From Skeletonema tropicum (lineage: Eukaryota > Bacillariophyta > Thalassiosirophyceae > Thalassiosirales > Thalassiosiraceae): DNA of 64,000 nt. The position numbers were made by a program, and so were the translations under genes. The stretch's first letter is position 1; each line of letters starts with the position of its first letter. Below the pieces are notes generated by a model. The model saw nothing but the letters and a program-made list of their open reading frames with translations. It was not told the DNA's origin and did not search any database. The stretch is taken from NCBI GenBank assembly GCA_037178625.1, contig CM074135.1:2606001-2670000 (forward strand), in the 5' to 3' direction. Shown one piece after another: positions 52,907 to 63,079 of this stretch.

Positions 52907-53917
52907 TCATTTTTTGTTCTTCTTTTGCCATATACGAAATTTACCACCATTCGCCTTCTCCAACATTTCATCTAACCTCACCGAACGCTTGGCACCCTTC
53001 TCCCTCTCCTTGGCAGCACGTTGTGCCTCCTCCGTAGCACTCTTGATCTGCATCCTTGAAAAGCCTGCATCACGCATAAGAAGATAATGACGACTGGAGG
53101 GGGGGATGAATAGTTCATCTCCCGACCTACGTGGATTTACCGGTGTGGGATTCTCCGCTGTGACAGATCGAAGTTGTTCATAGTTTTCGATTTCATGAAC
53201 TTGTGTGGCTTGAGGGTCGTACTTCCAATCGAGTGAGATGGGTGGACCACTTAGAGTGGGGGTATCACCGAGAGTGACACCGTACGTTCGGATTTCGAGA
53301 TTGGAGAAGGAGACATTCCGTTTAATGGAATTGGAGTGTTGGGATGATGATAAATCGGACGAATTGGATGCGATGGAAGTTTGAGAAGAAGTCTTGGAAG
53401 TGAGAGTAGTCTTAAGGCTTGATTTGAGACTTGACTTGAGTGGACCTCCTACGTCGAGGGAACGACGTGATGGGCGGCGCCGATTGACCGAGTTGGTCAG
53501 TTCATTATTCTTTTTTGTTGTTGGCCGCACATCCAATCGCTGTCCTTTGTAAAGACGTTTATCAAGACAAACATCTCTTAGATCAATGTCATCGTTGGCC
53601 ATTTCGTCTTCCTCCTCATCCTCCTCGATTGCAGCCGAGTGGATATCCGGCGCCATAGCGAGAAGGCTAAAAAACGACTTTCTTTGACGATCCACTTCCG
53701 AAGGGAGGCGTGCCATGGATAGGGATTTACTCAACGTTTCGCTGCTGCCGGTCTTAACTCGACGGGGCCGTCTGCTTCTAGCGGCTGGACGGTTGGATGA
53801 ATCATCTTCTATTTCCTTGTCGTCCATACCTTCCATTGCATCAGCATATGCGTTGAGATCAGAAATCTCGTGCATTTCGTGCATGGAGCGGCTCAGGCGG
53901 CTTTTTGTTGTCGTCAT
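52907..53917 (-). CDS. disordered protein with conserved 'LEIRxYxVTxGDxPT' domain, paralogue 1
   Basis: 336 aa, ATG 53915-53917. Mostly charged and Ser-rich, with a short conserved block FFSLLAMAPDIHS (~100), an acidic run EEDEEEDE, and a conserved domain at ~200-300: VSFSNLEIRTYGVTLGD, PPISLDWKYDPQAT, ELFIPPSSRHYLLMRDAGFSRMQIKSA. The C-terminus is basic. The gene at 57869 has the same blocks in the same order. I have the impression that the GD.P...SLDW.YDP domain is common in diatoms, but I know no function for it. No targeting signal; the basic regions would suit the nucleus or nucleic-acid binding. Confidence 0.75.
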   Translation of the reverse strand: MTTTKSRLSRSMHEMHEISDLNAYADAMEGMDDKEIEDDSSNRPAARSRRPRRVKTGSSETLSKSLSMARLPSEVDRQRKSFFSLLAMAPDIHSAAIEEDEEEDEMANDDIDLRDVCLDKRLYKGQRLDVRPTTKKNNELTNSVNRRRPSRRSLDVGGPLKSSLKSSLKTTLTSKTSSQTSIASNSSDLSSSQHSNSIKRNVSFSNLEIRTYGVTLGDTPTLSGPPISLDWKYDPQATQVHEIENYEQLRSVTAENPTPVNPRRSGDELFIPPSSRHYLLMRDAGFSRMQIKSATEEAQRAAKEREKGAKRSVRLDEMLEKANGGKFRIWQKKNKK

Positions 53918-55940
53918 TTTGAATTTGTTATGATGTTGTTTGGATGCAACAGTTCTGATTTACGATATTGTATGAACTGAACGCTCTCCAAGAAGTAAAC
54001 TGAACACTGTACTTGAGTGAGAGAAGTGAACTTTTATGCCCAACCTGGCACCTGGCAGGCAAGGTACAACAGCAGCGTTATGGTAGATAGGCAATGATGG
54101 CTTGAAGGAATCCTTCGTGTGCACTTTCAACTGAAACGCTGCCATTTTTGCTATGTGTAGGTAATAGTTCCAGTAATTGCAAAAGTGCGTGGTAAATGCT
54201 GCCACGAGTTCTAAGCCTCCCGGTCTAAGTTCAAAAGTAGGAGTATCAACGTAGGAATAGTTCATGACGTGTCATATGACTATCGCTATGACATTTGTTA
54301 ACCCTTGCAGCCCAAAACAGGCAAAAATCAATATATTTTCTTGACGGGCTAACTATCGCCAAACACTTTTTCATCTCCACTCAACATCACAAAGATGAGG
54401 AGCACCGGCACCATGGTGTGTTTGCGTCCTATGGTAATATAAAGCCGCATCTGGATGTACTGGTCAAGTTTTTTGACAGTGTACTCTACACCCATATTGT
54501 AGTTCAGTATCAAAAAACTTGACCAGTATACAATAACGTCTAATTAATTCTCATCGACATATTTTATCGCTAGAAATTTTCACTCGACGACACAGTCTGC
54601 CGCTGCCATATATATCCAAAAGAGAGGCAGTAGGGTGTGCCATCAATCCTCCCTACCCCTTCCAATCGACAACCAAACATATCTTTCTCGTAGGTTATGC
54701 TTATCGCCACAGTAATCACCGTAATCACCAAGAATATAAGTGATCTAGCCACACCATCAAAATCCACCTGTCGCATTGTTGCGACCGACACTCTCACCAA
54801 AGGAGCATCACACAAGGAACGAAGCCCTGAAACTTATGCCCCAGTTATAATATGATATAGAGCAATGATTGGGGGGCATAAACCTGATAAAAAGAGTCTT
54901 ATTTTCTCCTTGAAGCGACGAGTCAATAATTACAAAAAACTCGTCTCAAATGGGCACAATAACCACCATCAATTGTTGTATACAGCCACCAATAATTCCA
55001 AAACACATCCAAAACAGAACTAACAGATCATTGCGGTAATAATTTACATTGATATTGTTTGAAGTAGTGTTTTCAATCGGATAATATTAAATATTATTTG
55101 GTACAATAAATTACAAAATGTAGGCCTCTACACCATGATAAATAATATGACATCTATCACCTATATTGCGGCTGCTGAAGCGTGTATACCCCCCCGACAT
55201 CCTCTGTTATGTTGAGCGTTGAAGAATTGTGTTTGCATTGTTGTTATGGACTGTTTATATGGTTGATTGTTGCATATTAATTATGTGATATTAATTATGT
55301 GAAACATCACATATCGATCACAATGCGCCTGGGTAATAATAAATAGAGGGAGCACTCTCATACGTGGGGCACGACCTCGGAAGTCAATATTATGTTGCAG
55401 ATGAGATATGTAAAGTAGGGGACCTTGTAGTGCAGAGTATCATTGCCAAAAGGATCATATCACAGGTGGACGAAGATGACCAATTTTCATATCGTTGATG
55501 GCGAGTACAATAACTCAACGACGGCATCTACCTCGACAAAGAAACGCCTCAATTATATACCCAATAGTACTGGAGAGCGATATAGGTGCGTATATTGGCT
55601 ATATTTGAAGCGTGTGCATTGTTGGGGCCGTCGGTGGCTGGGAGCGGCAGCTTCATGGTTGATGTCAAAAAGTGCAGCATTAGGTAGGACTTACAGGTAG
55701 TATGTACGTTCTACGAAGATTTGAATTCCTACGTAGGCCTTAGAACTCGTGCGCTGAGGTGGTGAAAAATTGCAAAGACACCAGGGAACCCTGACACCCT
55801 GCCAGACGTACTTACGGACTGTCTCCGTTCTCTCCTCTATGAATACTTCGCACCATCTGTAGAGGTTCCATTAGTCAATTATTGGATAACCCCTATTTCT
55901 AATCTGCTCCGCCTATGATTTTCTCTCAGGAGCATCCTTG
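53918..55940. other. 2-kb gene-poor region
   Basis: No supported gene. Short frames exist (54570-54815 minus, with one hydrophobic segment SLIFLVITVITVAISITY; 55443-55700 plus) but neither shows conservation that I can judge. An 18-bp hairpin lies at 54459-54527. Around 55025-55330 the sequence is strongly AT-rich. Confidence 0.45.
54459..54527. repeat. 18-bp perfect stem-loop
   Basis: ACTGGTCAAGTTTTTTGA (54459-54476) and its exact complement TCAAAAAACTTGACCAGT (54510-54527), with a 33-nt loop. It could be the two ends of a very small MITE or a structured RNA. Confidence 0.75.
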
Positions 55941-57350
55941 TCGTTCCTCTGTGAGACAAGTGAGTCTAATAAGTGAACAAAATAAAAAGTACAGACAGTC
56001 GATTCTTTCCTCAAATCGGTTCACGAACCTTCCGATACTTAATTACCTCGGCTTATGTTCGGAAGATTTTGTAAGAATTTCTCTCCTTCTTCAATGTTCT
56101 GTCCGACTTGTGCGGTTACGTACCTTGCAGTTTGGTGCTTTTTTCTTTGTTGTATGCACCATACGTACTTAGGATGTTCAGAAGGTATTGCTTCGGAATT
56201 CGGAACCTCTTCTTCAATGTTCTGTCCGACCTGTGCGAGTTACGCAACCTTGCAGTTTCTGGAATGATCTGGTGAATAATCTTTCTCTCTGTTTGTTTGT
56301 TCTTTCTTCTTCGTTTGTCGCCCTACGCGCTACTTGCTACTTACACATAGGATCTTTTGACAAATGTCTGAGTCACTTGGAGGACTCGCTCGCTCAGCAG
56401 CACCGTGCTGAGATGCAGAGTCCCTGAAAGAGGACTCCATTTATGACAGAAGAATACTTATATGTACAATAATAGAGGGTGTTCGAGGTCGAGGGGTGTT
56501 CGTTTGTTGCTGTTGCGCTCCTTGCACGACGAGAACTTGCAAGATAGAGGCTGCTTTACCGACTTGGTGTAGGTGTAGGCTTGCACGCAACCAAGTGCCC
56601 ACTCCTCTTGCGCTTACCACTCCCGGAACTGTCACGTTGGTAATCCTAGTGGCGAAGGTACCCTCGGCTGGTTCATACTGCTTGACCATAGCAACATTTC
56701 GACCCGCATCCTAGTTTCTTTGAGTTGAAAGTTGCGTCGGCAAGAACAAATAGGCCACAATCATGTCCATTACCATTACTCTGACGTGGAGAGTTCAAAG
56801 AGTCGTCTATGAGTCTCCAAGAGTTTGCCCAATCATCGTTCGTCTCTCCATGCATTTCCTTATACTTATCCCTGAGGTACTGCTGCATAGCCTGGAGGTA
56901 AAGTGGATTCATCTCATTCCGTCACTGAGACTCCCACAGTGTTGTAATCTCCTTTGAAGAGCAGCCAGTGACTCATACCTCCGTTGATTTGATCGGCACG
57001 TATCTCACTTCTTCCCAAGATCCCATCCTCAGAGTACCCCCCGCCCAAGCCAGCCCAGTCTGGAGAAGTGCTGACATGAAAAACGAGTTGAAGAAGTAGA
57101 CCCGTTGTGAGTTCACCTTCGGTACTTATCCATTGATGATTGCATTGTTAATCCATTGCGGAGGGCCTCATCCCCTGCTCCACCTCCCTACAGGCAGAGC
57201 AAGGGAGAACTTCTTTGGAACTGATCGAAAGAGGTACTTACCTCTCCAGTGGAAATTGTCCTCATCTGAAGAATCATTCTCGTCATTCCTCAGTGAGACA
57301 AAGTGAATCAAAAAGTGGACAAAAAGTCGATTCTTTCCTCAAATCGGTTT
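55941..57350. repeat. direct repeats flanking a Ulp1-like remnant
   Basis: A ~75-bp segment (GTGAGACAA...CGATTCTTTCCTCAAATCGG) occurs at 55941-56021 and 57281-57350. A second, ~50-bp segment (CTTCTTCAATGTTCTGTCCG...ACCTTGCAGTTT) occurs at 56086-56134 and 56208-56258. The outer pair brackets a protease remnant and may mark the edges of an old element. Confidence 0.65.
56673..57110 (-). pseudogene. Ulp1/SENP-type cysteine protease remnant
   Basis: Minus-strand pieces in shifting frames follow the order of a C48 protease: RVYFFNSFFMSAL (~57100), MSHWLLFKGDY (the His-Trp of the catalytic His motif, ~56970), then LRDKYKEMHGETNDDWANSW and NGHDCGLFVLADATF, which contains the catalytic Cys in DCGLF (~56770). 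Frame changes and stops separate the pieces. Ulp1-like domains are common in large DNA transposons, and the flanking direct repeats fit that origin; a dead host gene is the alternative. Confidence 0.6.
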
Positions 57351-57868
57351 CTCCTTCTCTTCGATGTTCTATTGTATCCGACTTGAAATAACTACATAAA
57401 TACTCCTAGAAGAAAATAGAAGAAACAAGTCACAGATAAGTGTTGAAATGACTGATATTTGCAAAAGACATAGGCATTTCACGACGACCTTCTTTAAGGA
57501 ACGCATTAACGGTTTGCATTGGGTTTTGGTTCTCACCTTCATTCAAGACTCGCTTCAACACGTAAGTTGTTGACACATTCTTTGCCTGCTGGCGGCGATG
57601 TGATTGATGTTCCCTGCAAAATCAACTGATCATCACCATGATAAAGCCAAAAGCCAGCCGGTCCCCCCGTCGAGCAGCAGCTGATACACTGCAACCAGAT
57701 TCGACAAACAGCGCAGACACGGACCTGTGGCTACTGCGTTCTCTTGGTATTGTAGCGAGGACGAAAAGATCGACGGACACTGAAAGGAAAAGATATTACT
57801 TATCCGACGCTGCATTAAAATACATTGACACATCATATACTTAGAGCACAGCAGATACAAACACATAC
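57351..57868. promoter_or_regulatory. 5' region of the gene at 57869
   Basis: Contains a 68-codon open frame with ATG (57638-57844) ending 25 bp before the main ATG. It may be an upstream ORF or chance. Otherwise nothing seen. Confidence 0.35.
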
Positions 57869-59077
57869 ATGATGACGCCAACACCCGAGAGGACATTAAC
57901 ACCGCCCGACCTGGTTAGCATCCAACACAGCTCATGCAAGCCGAGCGTCGATGACGCCGTCCTTCATCATGGGAAAAGCGGCCCCTCCCCCATTCGACAT
58001 TCGGTTTCCATGCTCGAAATGAATGAGATTCGTGATGTGAATCATCTATTTGACGATGCGCATGATCGGTCTCTGGGGGAGGAGTGCCATGGCGGAATTT
58101 TAGGGAAATCTGCCCCCGACGGCCTAGAGGAGGAAGATGACTTTTTATTCTTGGATACGGAAGATGATGACCATGTGGATGATAATCTCTACAAGGTGGT
58201 GGCTGCTGCGGCTAAATCATCCTCCTTCTCATCCTCCAATATGGGTGCCACTTCTAGCAGTAGTGTCAGTAGCGGGGGGATGAGGCGAGTCCAATCCATG
58301 GGTGCCATGGCGCAGGGTCCCAAACAAAAATTTAGTCTTTTAGCCTCCATGGCACCTGATATTCACACCATTCATGAGGATGGGAATGGCAGTGAAGATG
58401 AGGGTGATAATAAAGAGGGGGAGGAGCAATTGGTTAAAGTTAACTTTGGGGATGATAATGTCAAGCAGCAACCACCATCCCCCGAGTCAAACATGAGACG
58501 TCGTCCCTCTCGAGGCGGTCTTCGGGGCAGTCTTCGAAACTCACTCAATTCCTCCACACACGGTGGGGATAGTGTTCGAAACTCTCTCAATTCATCTTCA
58601 CACAGTTATGGTAATTCCTCTCAGCAAAGCCAACCCAAGAAGTCCTGCATGAAGAAATCGACCTCTACCGCCTCTCTTAGACGGAGTTCTTCCATTGTAT
58701 CCTTTGGCGAACTTGAAATTCGCTCCTACAACGTGACTGCTGGAGATGCTCCCACTCCCAACGGAGTGCCCCTCTCCCTCGACTGGGAGTATGACCCTGA
58801 AGCAACCCAAACGATAGATGTGGACACATACGAAGCCAACCGTGGTGTCCGACGTAGTAAGCAGGAAATGTTCGTCCCGAACCAGTATCGAGTGTACCTC
58901 TTGATGCGGGATTCAGGACTTTCACGCCAGGAAATTAAGTTGGCTATTGCCGATAGTCAACGTGCGTTCAAGAATCGACAGAAGACTACGAAGAATTTGA
59001 AGATGCAGCCTTTGGAAGAGGCTATGGAGAAGACCGCGAGGAAGTTTTCCAAGATTAAGAGGAAACTTAGTGGTTAG
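57869..59077 (+). CDS. disordered protein with conserved 'LEIRxYxVTxGDxPT' domain, paralogue 2
   Basis: 402 aa, intronless, ATG 57869. It shares three blocks with the gene at 52907: KFSLLASMAPDIHT (~155), an acidic run after it, and the domain VSFGELEIRSYNVTAGDAPT, PLSLDWEYDPEAT, EMFVPNQYRVYLLMRDSGLSRQEIKLA (~280-365), then a basic helix (RKFSKIKRKL). Between them is a Ser/Arg/Asn-rich stretch with an internal repeat GSLRNSLNSSTHG / DSVRNSLNSSSHS. It is divergent in sequence from paralogue 1 and lies 4 kb away in the opposite orientation, so the duplication is old. Function unknown. Confidence 0.75.
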   Translation: MMTPTPERTLTPPDLVSIQHSSCKPSVDDAVLHHGKSGPSPIRHSVSMLEMNEIRDVNHLFDDAHDRSLGEECHGGILGKSAPDGLEEEDDFLFLDTEDDDHVDDNLYKVVAAAAKSSSFSSSNMGATSSSSVSSGGMRRVQSMGAMAQGPKQKFSLLASMAPDIHTIHEDGNGSEDEGDNKEGEEQLVKVNFGDDNVKQQPPSPESNMRRRPSRGGLRGSLRNSLNSSTHGGDSVRNSLNSSSHSYGNSSQQSQPKKSCMKKSTSTASLRRSSSIVSFGELEIRSYNVTAGDAPTPNGVPLSLDWEYDPEATQTIDVDTYEANRGVRRSKQEMFVPNQYRVYLLMRDSGLSRQEIKLAIADSQRAFKNRQKTTKNLKMQPLEEAMEKTARKFSKIKRKLSG

Positions 59078-59517
59078 GAGATAGAATAGTGGGAAGGAAT
59101 ATTTTTTGAAGCATGTTATTATTAGAAGAGAAGGGGGGATGTGTAGGGAGAATACTTTAGTTGAGACTTTCGGATCAGAGTTGCAGTGGGTCTTTAGGTA
59201 AATTTATTTTCGAGGGTTGATTATTGTACTTAATACCAGTCTTAGCACAATCTCATTTCGTATCACATACAAAGCAGACAACATCTTCCACCGTTTGGTC
59301 AAAGGGTGGGAGTGGGATTAAAATCTATCAGTCTAGAGAGAGACAACCAACCATGCCGAAAAGTCACACATATTATCATGAATGGACTGGTTGAAGATAC
59401 AACCAACAGAGAATGGCAGGGCATCTTAAATAGGTACATAATAGTACTGGCACTTGATGTCCGTCCTAAGCATATTGTAGCTGCACCAGTTCAAGAATGC
59501 AAATCATTCGTGGCTGA
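59078..59517. other. 3' flank and intergenic region
   Basis: No gene recognised; a 71-codon frame at 59306-59521 has no supporting motif. Confidence 0.4.
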
Positions 59518-59795
59518 GTGAAGAATGGCAATGCGAATGTTGTTCATTATCTATACATCCTGGAAGCGGAGCTTGCTATGCTAAATGGAAAGAGAGAGAT
59601 GGCCAAAAAAAGAAGTTCAACGCTGCAGTCCCTACATCTAAGTCTAAGGAATCGCTGCTGGCGAGTGCATACTTCCAAGCCCAGGGAGATGATAATTGGG
59701 ATAAGTATACATTGACCGCTCATCAAGGGCATCCTATCAAGATAGGGGCTGTAGTGAAAAGGTTAAACAGCTTAGGCTTAGCTAAATGGAAATAG
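59518..59795 (+). pseudogene. TPR-like C-terminal gene fragment, one frameshift
   Basis: Reads NVVHYLYILEAELAMLNGKR-EMAKK in one frame. After a poly-A run at ~59604-59610 it continues in the next frame as FNAAVPTSKSKESLLASAYF, QAQGDDNWDKYTLTAHQGH and KIGAVVKRLNSLGLAKWK, with a stop at 59793-59795. The first part resembles the TPR-like end of the STAND proteins at 6.4 and 13.1 kb (RYLLEAEESFYNNDFDEAKSYYEKAIVSAK). It is probably the 3' end of a lost multidomain gene; I see no 5' part upstream. Confidence 0.45.
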
Positions 59796-60018
59796 GATTA
59801 AAGAGACAAAATCTATTCGGCAAATGTTGTCTCATAACGTCCTGCATTAGCTACGGTTTCAGGAGTGAACAAATAAATAAATAAATAAAAAGTTAATCAG
59901 ATTAGAATAAATGGTTTCGACGGTATGGACAGATAGCCGGAGGTATCATTCATATCAGTGGGACGGGCCTTGTTGGAGTGTGACCCCCTATCTGCAATCT
60001 AATACCTCGATGAAACAC

Positions 60019-60666
60019 CTAATTCACCAAATACAACCCCAACAGGGTAACCAGGGAAAGAACAAATCCAACATTATAGGAGACGAATACCAACGATGAA
60101 CTGTTGCCGGTTGGAGATCCTTCAAGTGCCGATGCGTAAGTTGACGATATTGAGGATTCAACTCGCAGCTCGTAATTGGGCGAGGTTGTTGAGTTCGACT
60201 CTTCATCACTTGCAGGCAGACGAGTGGGATATGCTGTTGTTACGTTGTTGCTTGCAGCGGAAGGAGCCATTGTATCATAACTAGAAATACTAGTCGGAGA
60301 AGTCGTGGTGCTGAGTGCTGTTTCTGGACTCTCTGTTGGAGTTGGAGTTGGACTTTTCGTTTCGACGGGTGGATCTTCCCCGGGCGTCGGCGTATAAGTC
60401 GGAAAGCTTAGACTAAAATTGCCCATAGTTGGCGCATTAGTCGTTGCAAACTCAGTCGTTGCCTCCTTCGATGTTGGCGCATATGTCGGAAAGTCTGGCC
60501 CAGAATCACCCTTGGTTGGGGCATCAGAAGTTGTTGGTTCATATGTAGGGTAATAGGTAGTGAAGTTGACCTGGTTCGAAGCAGGGTTCGCAGTCTGCGC
60601 TTTGATTTGGAGTGGGAGGTCTTTGAAGACGGCTACCATGCCGACGAGCACGAAAGGTTTGAGCAT
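60019..60666 (-). CDS. mucin-like surface protein, probably GPI-anchored
   Basis: 215 aa from ATG 60664-60666; the open frame extends upstream for 72 codons, but this Met directly precedes a signal-peptide-like segment (MLKPFVLVGMVAVFKDLPLQIKAQT). The body is Thr/Ser/Pro-rich with recurrent PTYxPT and NAPT/DAPT units (YYPTYEPTTSDAPT, DFPTYAPTSKEATT, SFPTYTPTPGEDPP), typical of heavily O-glycosylated wall proteins. The end is a hydrophobic tail without a basic stop (VSYNVGFVLSLVTLLGLYLVN) after small residues (GSPTGNSSS), as in GPI signals. No enzymatic domain. A cell-wall or adhesive role is inferred from composition only. Confidence 0.65.
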   Translation of the reverse strand: MLKPFVLVGMVAVFKDLPLQIKAQTANPASNQVNFTTYYPTYEPTTSDAPTKGDSGPDFPTYAPTSKEATTEFATTNAPTMGNFSLSFPTYTPTPGEDPPVETKSPTPTPTESPETALSTTTSPTSISSYDTMAPSAASNNVTTAYPTRLPASDEESNSTTSPNYELRVESSISSTYASALEGSPTGNSSSLVFVSYNVGFVLSLVTLLGLYLVN

Positions 60667-61208
60667 GATGATTGACTTAAGTGGACAGTGATTGCTTTGC
60701 AAAATAATAATGATCTGATCAGCGGCAACTCTTGCACATAAATAATATATATGCCTGGAAATGAATGGGTGAAGCGGGATCATCGATGGAATGCGAGGAG
60801 TTGTGGTGATAGAGATCGATGGACGGAGTACCATGAGGAAGGGAATAGAAGGCTCAGCAACGTTTCGTGAGGTTCCCGTCACCCATCAAGGATTCCCTTT
60901 TTGTGAGAGATGGTAAACAAATTCATGTCGGAATTGGTACTTATGCCTGGTGCTGAGGGCATGCACTACATCTGCATATATAACTTCTTTCAATTGGCCA
61001 CCAAGCAAAGCTGTCCGCCCAAGAAAAGCCGATGATGTCCTATCCGTTCCAGTGAGAAAGCTTCGCGTATCGTTTCTCAGCCCGAAGCGTCGCCAAAAAA
61101 TAATGTCTGCCGGCCATCTGCTGGGCCATCAGCACTGCCTGCTGCCATTGCCATGCAGATCAATAGCTGTATAGGTAGCACTTGAAGTTAAAAGTTGAAA
61201 GCGCAGCA
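60667..61208. promoter_or_regulatory. divergent promoter region
   Basis: Between the mucin-like gene (minus) and LRR-family member h (plus). TATATATG-like motifs lie at ~60745 and ~60977. No gene seen. Confidence 0.35.
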
Positions 61209-62729
61209 ATGGACCTGTTTGACAGTGAGAGTGACAGTGACAGTGAAGCCAGTGTGAGTGTGAGGCCGAGGCCGAGGCCGAGGACGAGGCATGTGAGAAT
61301 ATTTAATGTAGCAGACGACATTGACTTCGAAAGTGACAGTGACTCAATTGATGAAGAAGATGAAAATAAGGAGTTCGAACGTTACAAAAAGAAGCTCAAT
61401 CAAAGATTAGCCGTCGCCAGGCAGAGAAAAGCAGCCGCCCAGAGATTTGCCGCCGCCCAGAGATTTAGCTCTGACGATCCTGGTACCGAGGCAAAGTGGT
61501 GCACTGCCTGGCTGAGGATCAAGGATAATAATTACAATTTGCTGCAACTGAATGCGATTGAGTATGGCAATATTTGGATCCAAAATAATATGACAGATGA
61601 GAATTGGGAAGAATTCGGTCGTGATATTTCAAACAACACTGTCTTACCTGGGGCAAATCTTTATGGATGCGCTCTCAACGATCACAAGATGACGTGTTTA
61701 TTCCAGGGACTAACGAGTAGCAGCTCAATCAGAGAGTTTAATCTCGGCAGTAATGGATTCAACTCAGTTGGAGTGAGGAGCATGGTGCCGTTCTTAAAGC
61801 ATGCAAACAATCTAAGGAAGTTGAGTTTAGAACAGAATACTTTCAGATCAGAAGGATTCAACGCTCTAGTACGTGCCTTGCGAAACAGCCCCATTGAGCA
61901 GCTCGATTGCAGTGAATGCGGGATTACATCCATTGAGATTCGATGTATCCCCCAACATTTAAAATCACTAATCTTAAGGGGAAACGCGATCGATGCTGAT
62001 GGCTGCCGTGAATTAGCAAAATTGCTGAATGGGGGAGGTGCTACACTATCAGAACTATTTCTCAAAAGGAATAAGATTGACGACGATGGAGTGGAGATTC
62101 TGGTTGAAGCCCTTCACAATAATACATCACTGGAGAACTTGGAATTGCAGGAGAATAATGGCATATCAAAAAGAGGAAACGTATTGCTATTGAAGCTAGT
62201 GCATGACATCTCGACTATCGGGGCAACACTGCGATCAAATCACACCTTGAGACAGATTTCGCTTGATAAGAAAGACAAGGATCTAGCTAATCTCATCGAC
62301 ATGGCTACCTGTATCAATAGAAGCACGATGAGAGGAACTAATCAAAAAGTAGTTGGCAGGATGAAGGTGAAGAAAACACTGCTAGACAGTACAAGAAGAG
62401 CAAGTTTGGCAGAAGTGCAGGGAGTACATCAATCATTGTACAGCGAGATTGACCCTCTCCATCTACCCGAAGTGCTCTCATTGGTCAGTATCCATGGACG
62501 CCAGGGTGAGCTGTATATTGCATTGAAGTCATCGATTGCAGGAGTGATCTCCATAGTGGACAGGAAGGCATGCGTCTTGAAAAAAAGAGACCACTTTGTT
62601 GCCATAAGAGATCGACTTATTGTAATGATAGAGAGGCACAATGCTGAGCTGGCAGCTATTGAAGCAGCAGAAGGTGGTGCAGCGTATGTTGCCAGTGAAT
62701 CTCGCAGCAATAAGAGACGTCGAGCTTGA
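61209..62729 (+). CDS. LRR/C-terminal-domain family member h, intact
   Basis: 506 aa from the first ATG at 61209. It has the longest N-terminus of the family: an acidic Ser/Asp repeat (DSESDSDSEAS), an Arg-Pro repeat (RPRPRPRTR), another acidic part, then a Lys/Arg/Ala-rich helix with QRFAAAQRF duplicated. Then TDENWEEFGRDISNN, RNI LRRs (LRKLSLEQNTFRSEGFNALV, LKSLILRGNAIDADGCREL, LSELFLKRNKIDDDGVEIL), VHDISTIGATLRSNHTLR, DPLHLPEVLSLVSIHGRQGELY, ISIVDRKAC, a coiled coil, and the tail SRSNKRRRA. No membrane or secretion signal; the charged ends would suit the nucleus. Function unknown. Confidence 0.8.
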   Translation: MDLFDSESDSDSEASVSVRPRPRPRTRHVRIFNVADDIDFESDSDSIDEEDENKEFERYKKKLNQRLAVARQRKAAAQRFAAAQRFSSDDPGTEAKWCTAWLRIKDNNYNLLQLNAIEYGNIWIQNNMTDENWEEFGRDISNNTVLPGANLYGCALNDHKMTCLFQGLTSSSSIREFNLGSNGFNSVGVRSMVPFLKHANNLRKLSLEQNTFRSEGFNALVRALRNSPIEQLDCSECGITSIEIRCIPQHLKSLILRGNAIDADGCRELAKLLNGGGATLSELFLKRNKIDDDGVEILVEALHNNTSLENLELQENNGISKRGNVLLLKLVHDISTIGATLRSNHTLRQISLDKKDKDLANLIDMATCINRSTMRGTNQKVVGRMKVKKTLLDSTRRASLAEVQGVHQSLYSEIDPLHLPEVLSLVSIHGRQGELYIALKSSIAGVISIVDRKACVLKKRDHFVAIRDRLIVMIERHNAELAAIEAAEGGAAYVASESRSNKRRRA

Positions 62730-63079
62730 TATAATGGGATGAGAAGATTCGTACAATCATTCATATTCACACTAGGCAGCCAGATGCTCGGTTCTATTAA
62801 GCATATATATGTATCTATTTGATTCGAGGTCCGAAGAGCATCGGCCAGTAATTGTTGACCTCAGATAAATGTAATTCATTCAACACCAAGACTCTCGAGC
62901 CCTAAGTACATACTTTCAACAACCAATAAGCATAGAGAGCTGAAATTGAGGGCAGTGTTGCGTTTGTAACAAATTTTTGAAACTAAGTACTGGAATATTG
63001 AGTTTACGTGCTTGATTCATAACCGAGAATCTTCTTCGTAATATAGTAATGATTCAATAATGATGTGAGCTGCAACTCT
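62730..63079. other. intergenic region between convergent family members
   Basis: AT-rich, no feature seen. Confidence 0.5.

Noticed and set aside
56086..56258. Direct repeats read as LTRs of a small retroelement
   Set aside because: Only ~50 bp, 70 bp apart, and no primer-binding site, polypurine tract or TG...CA ends are seen.
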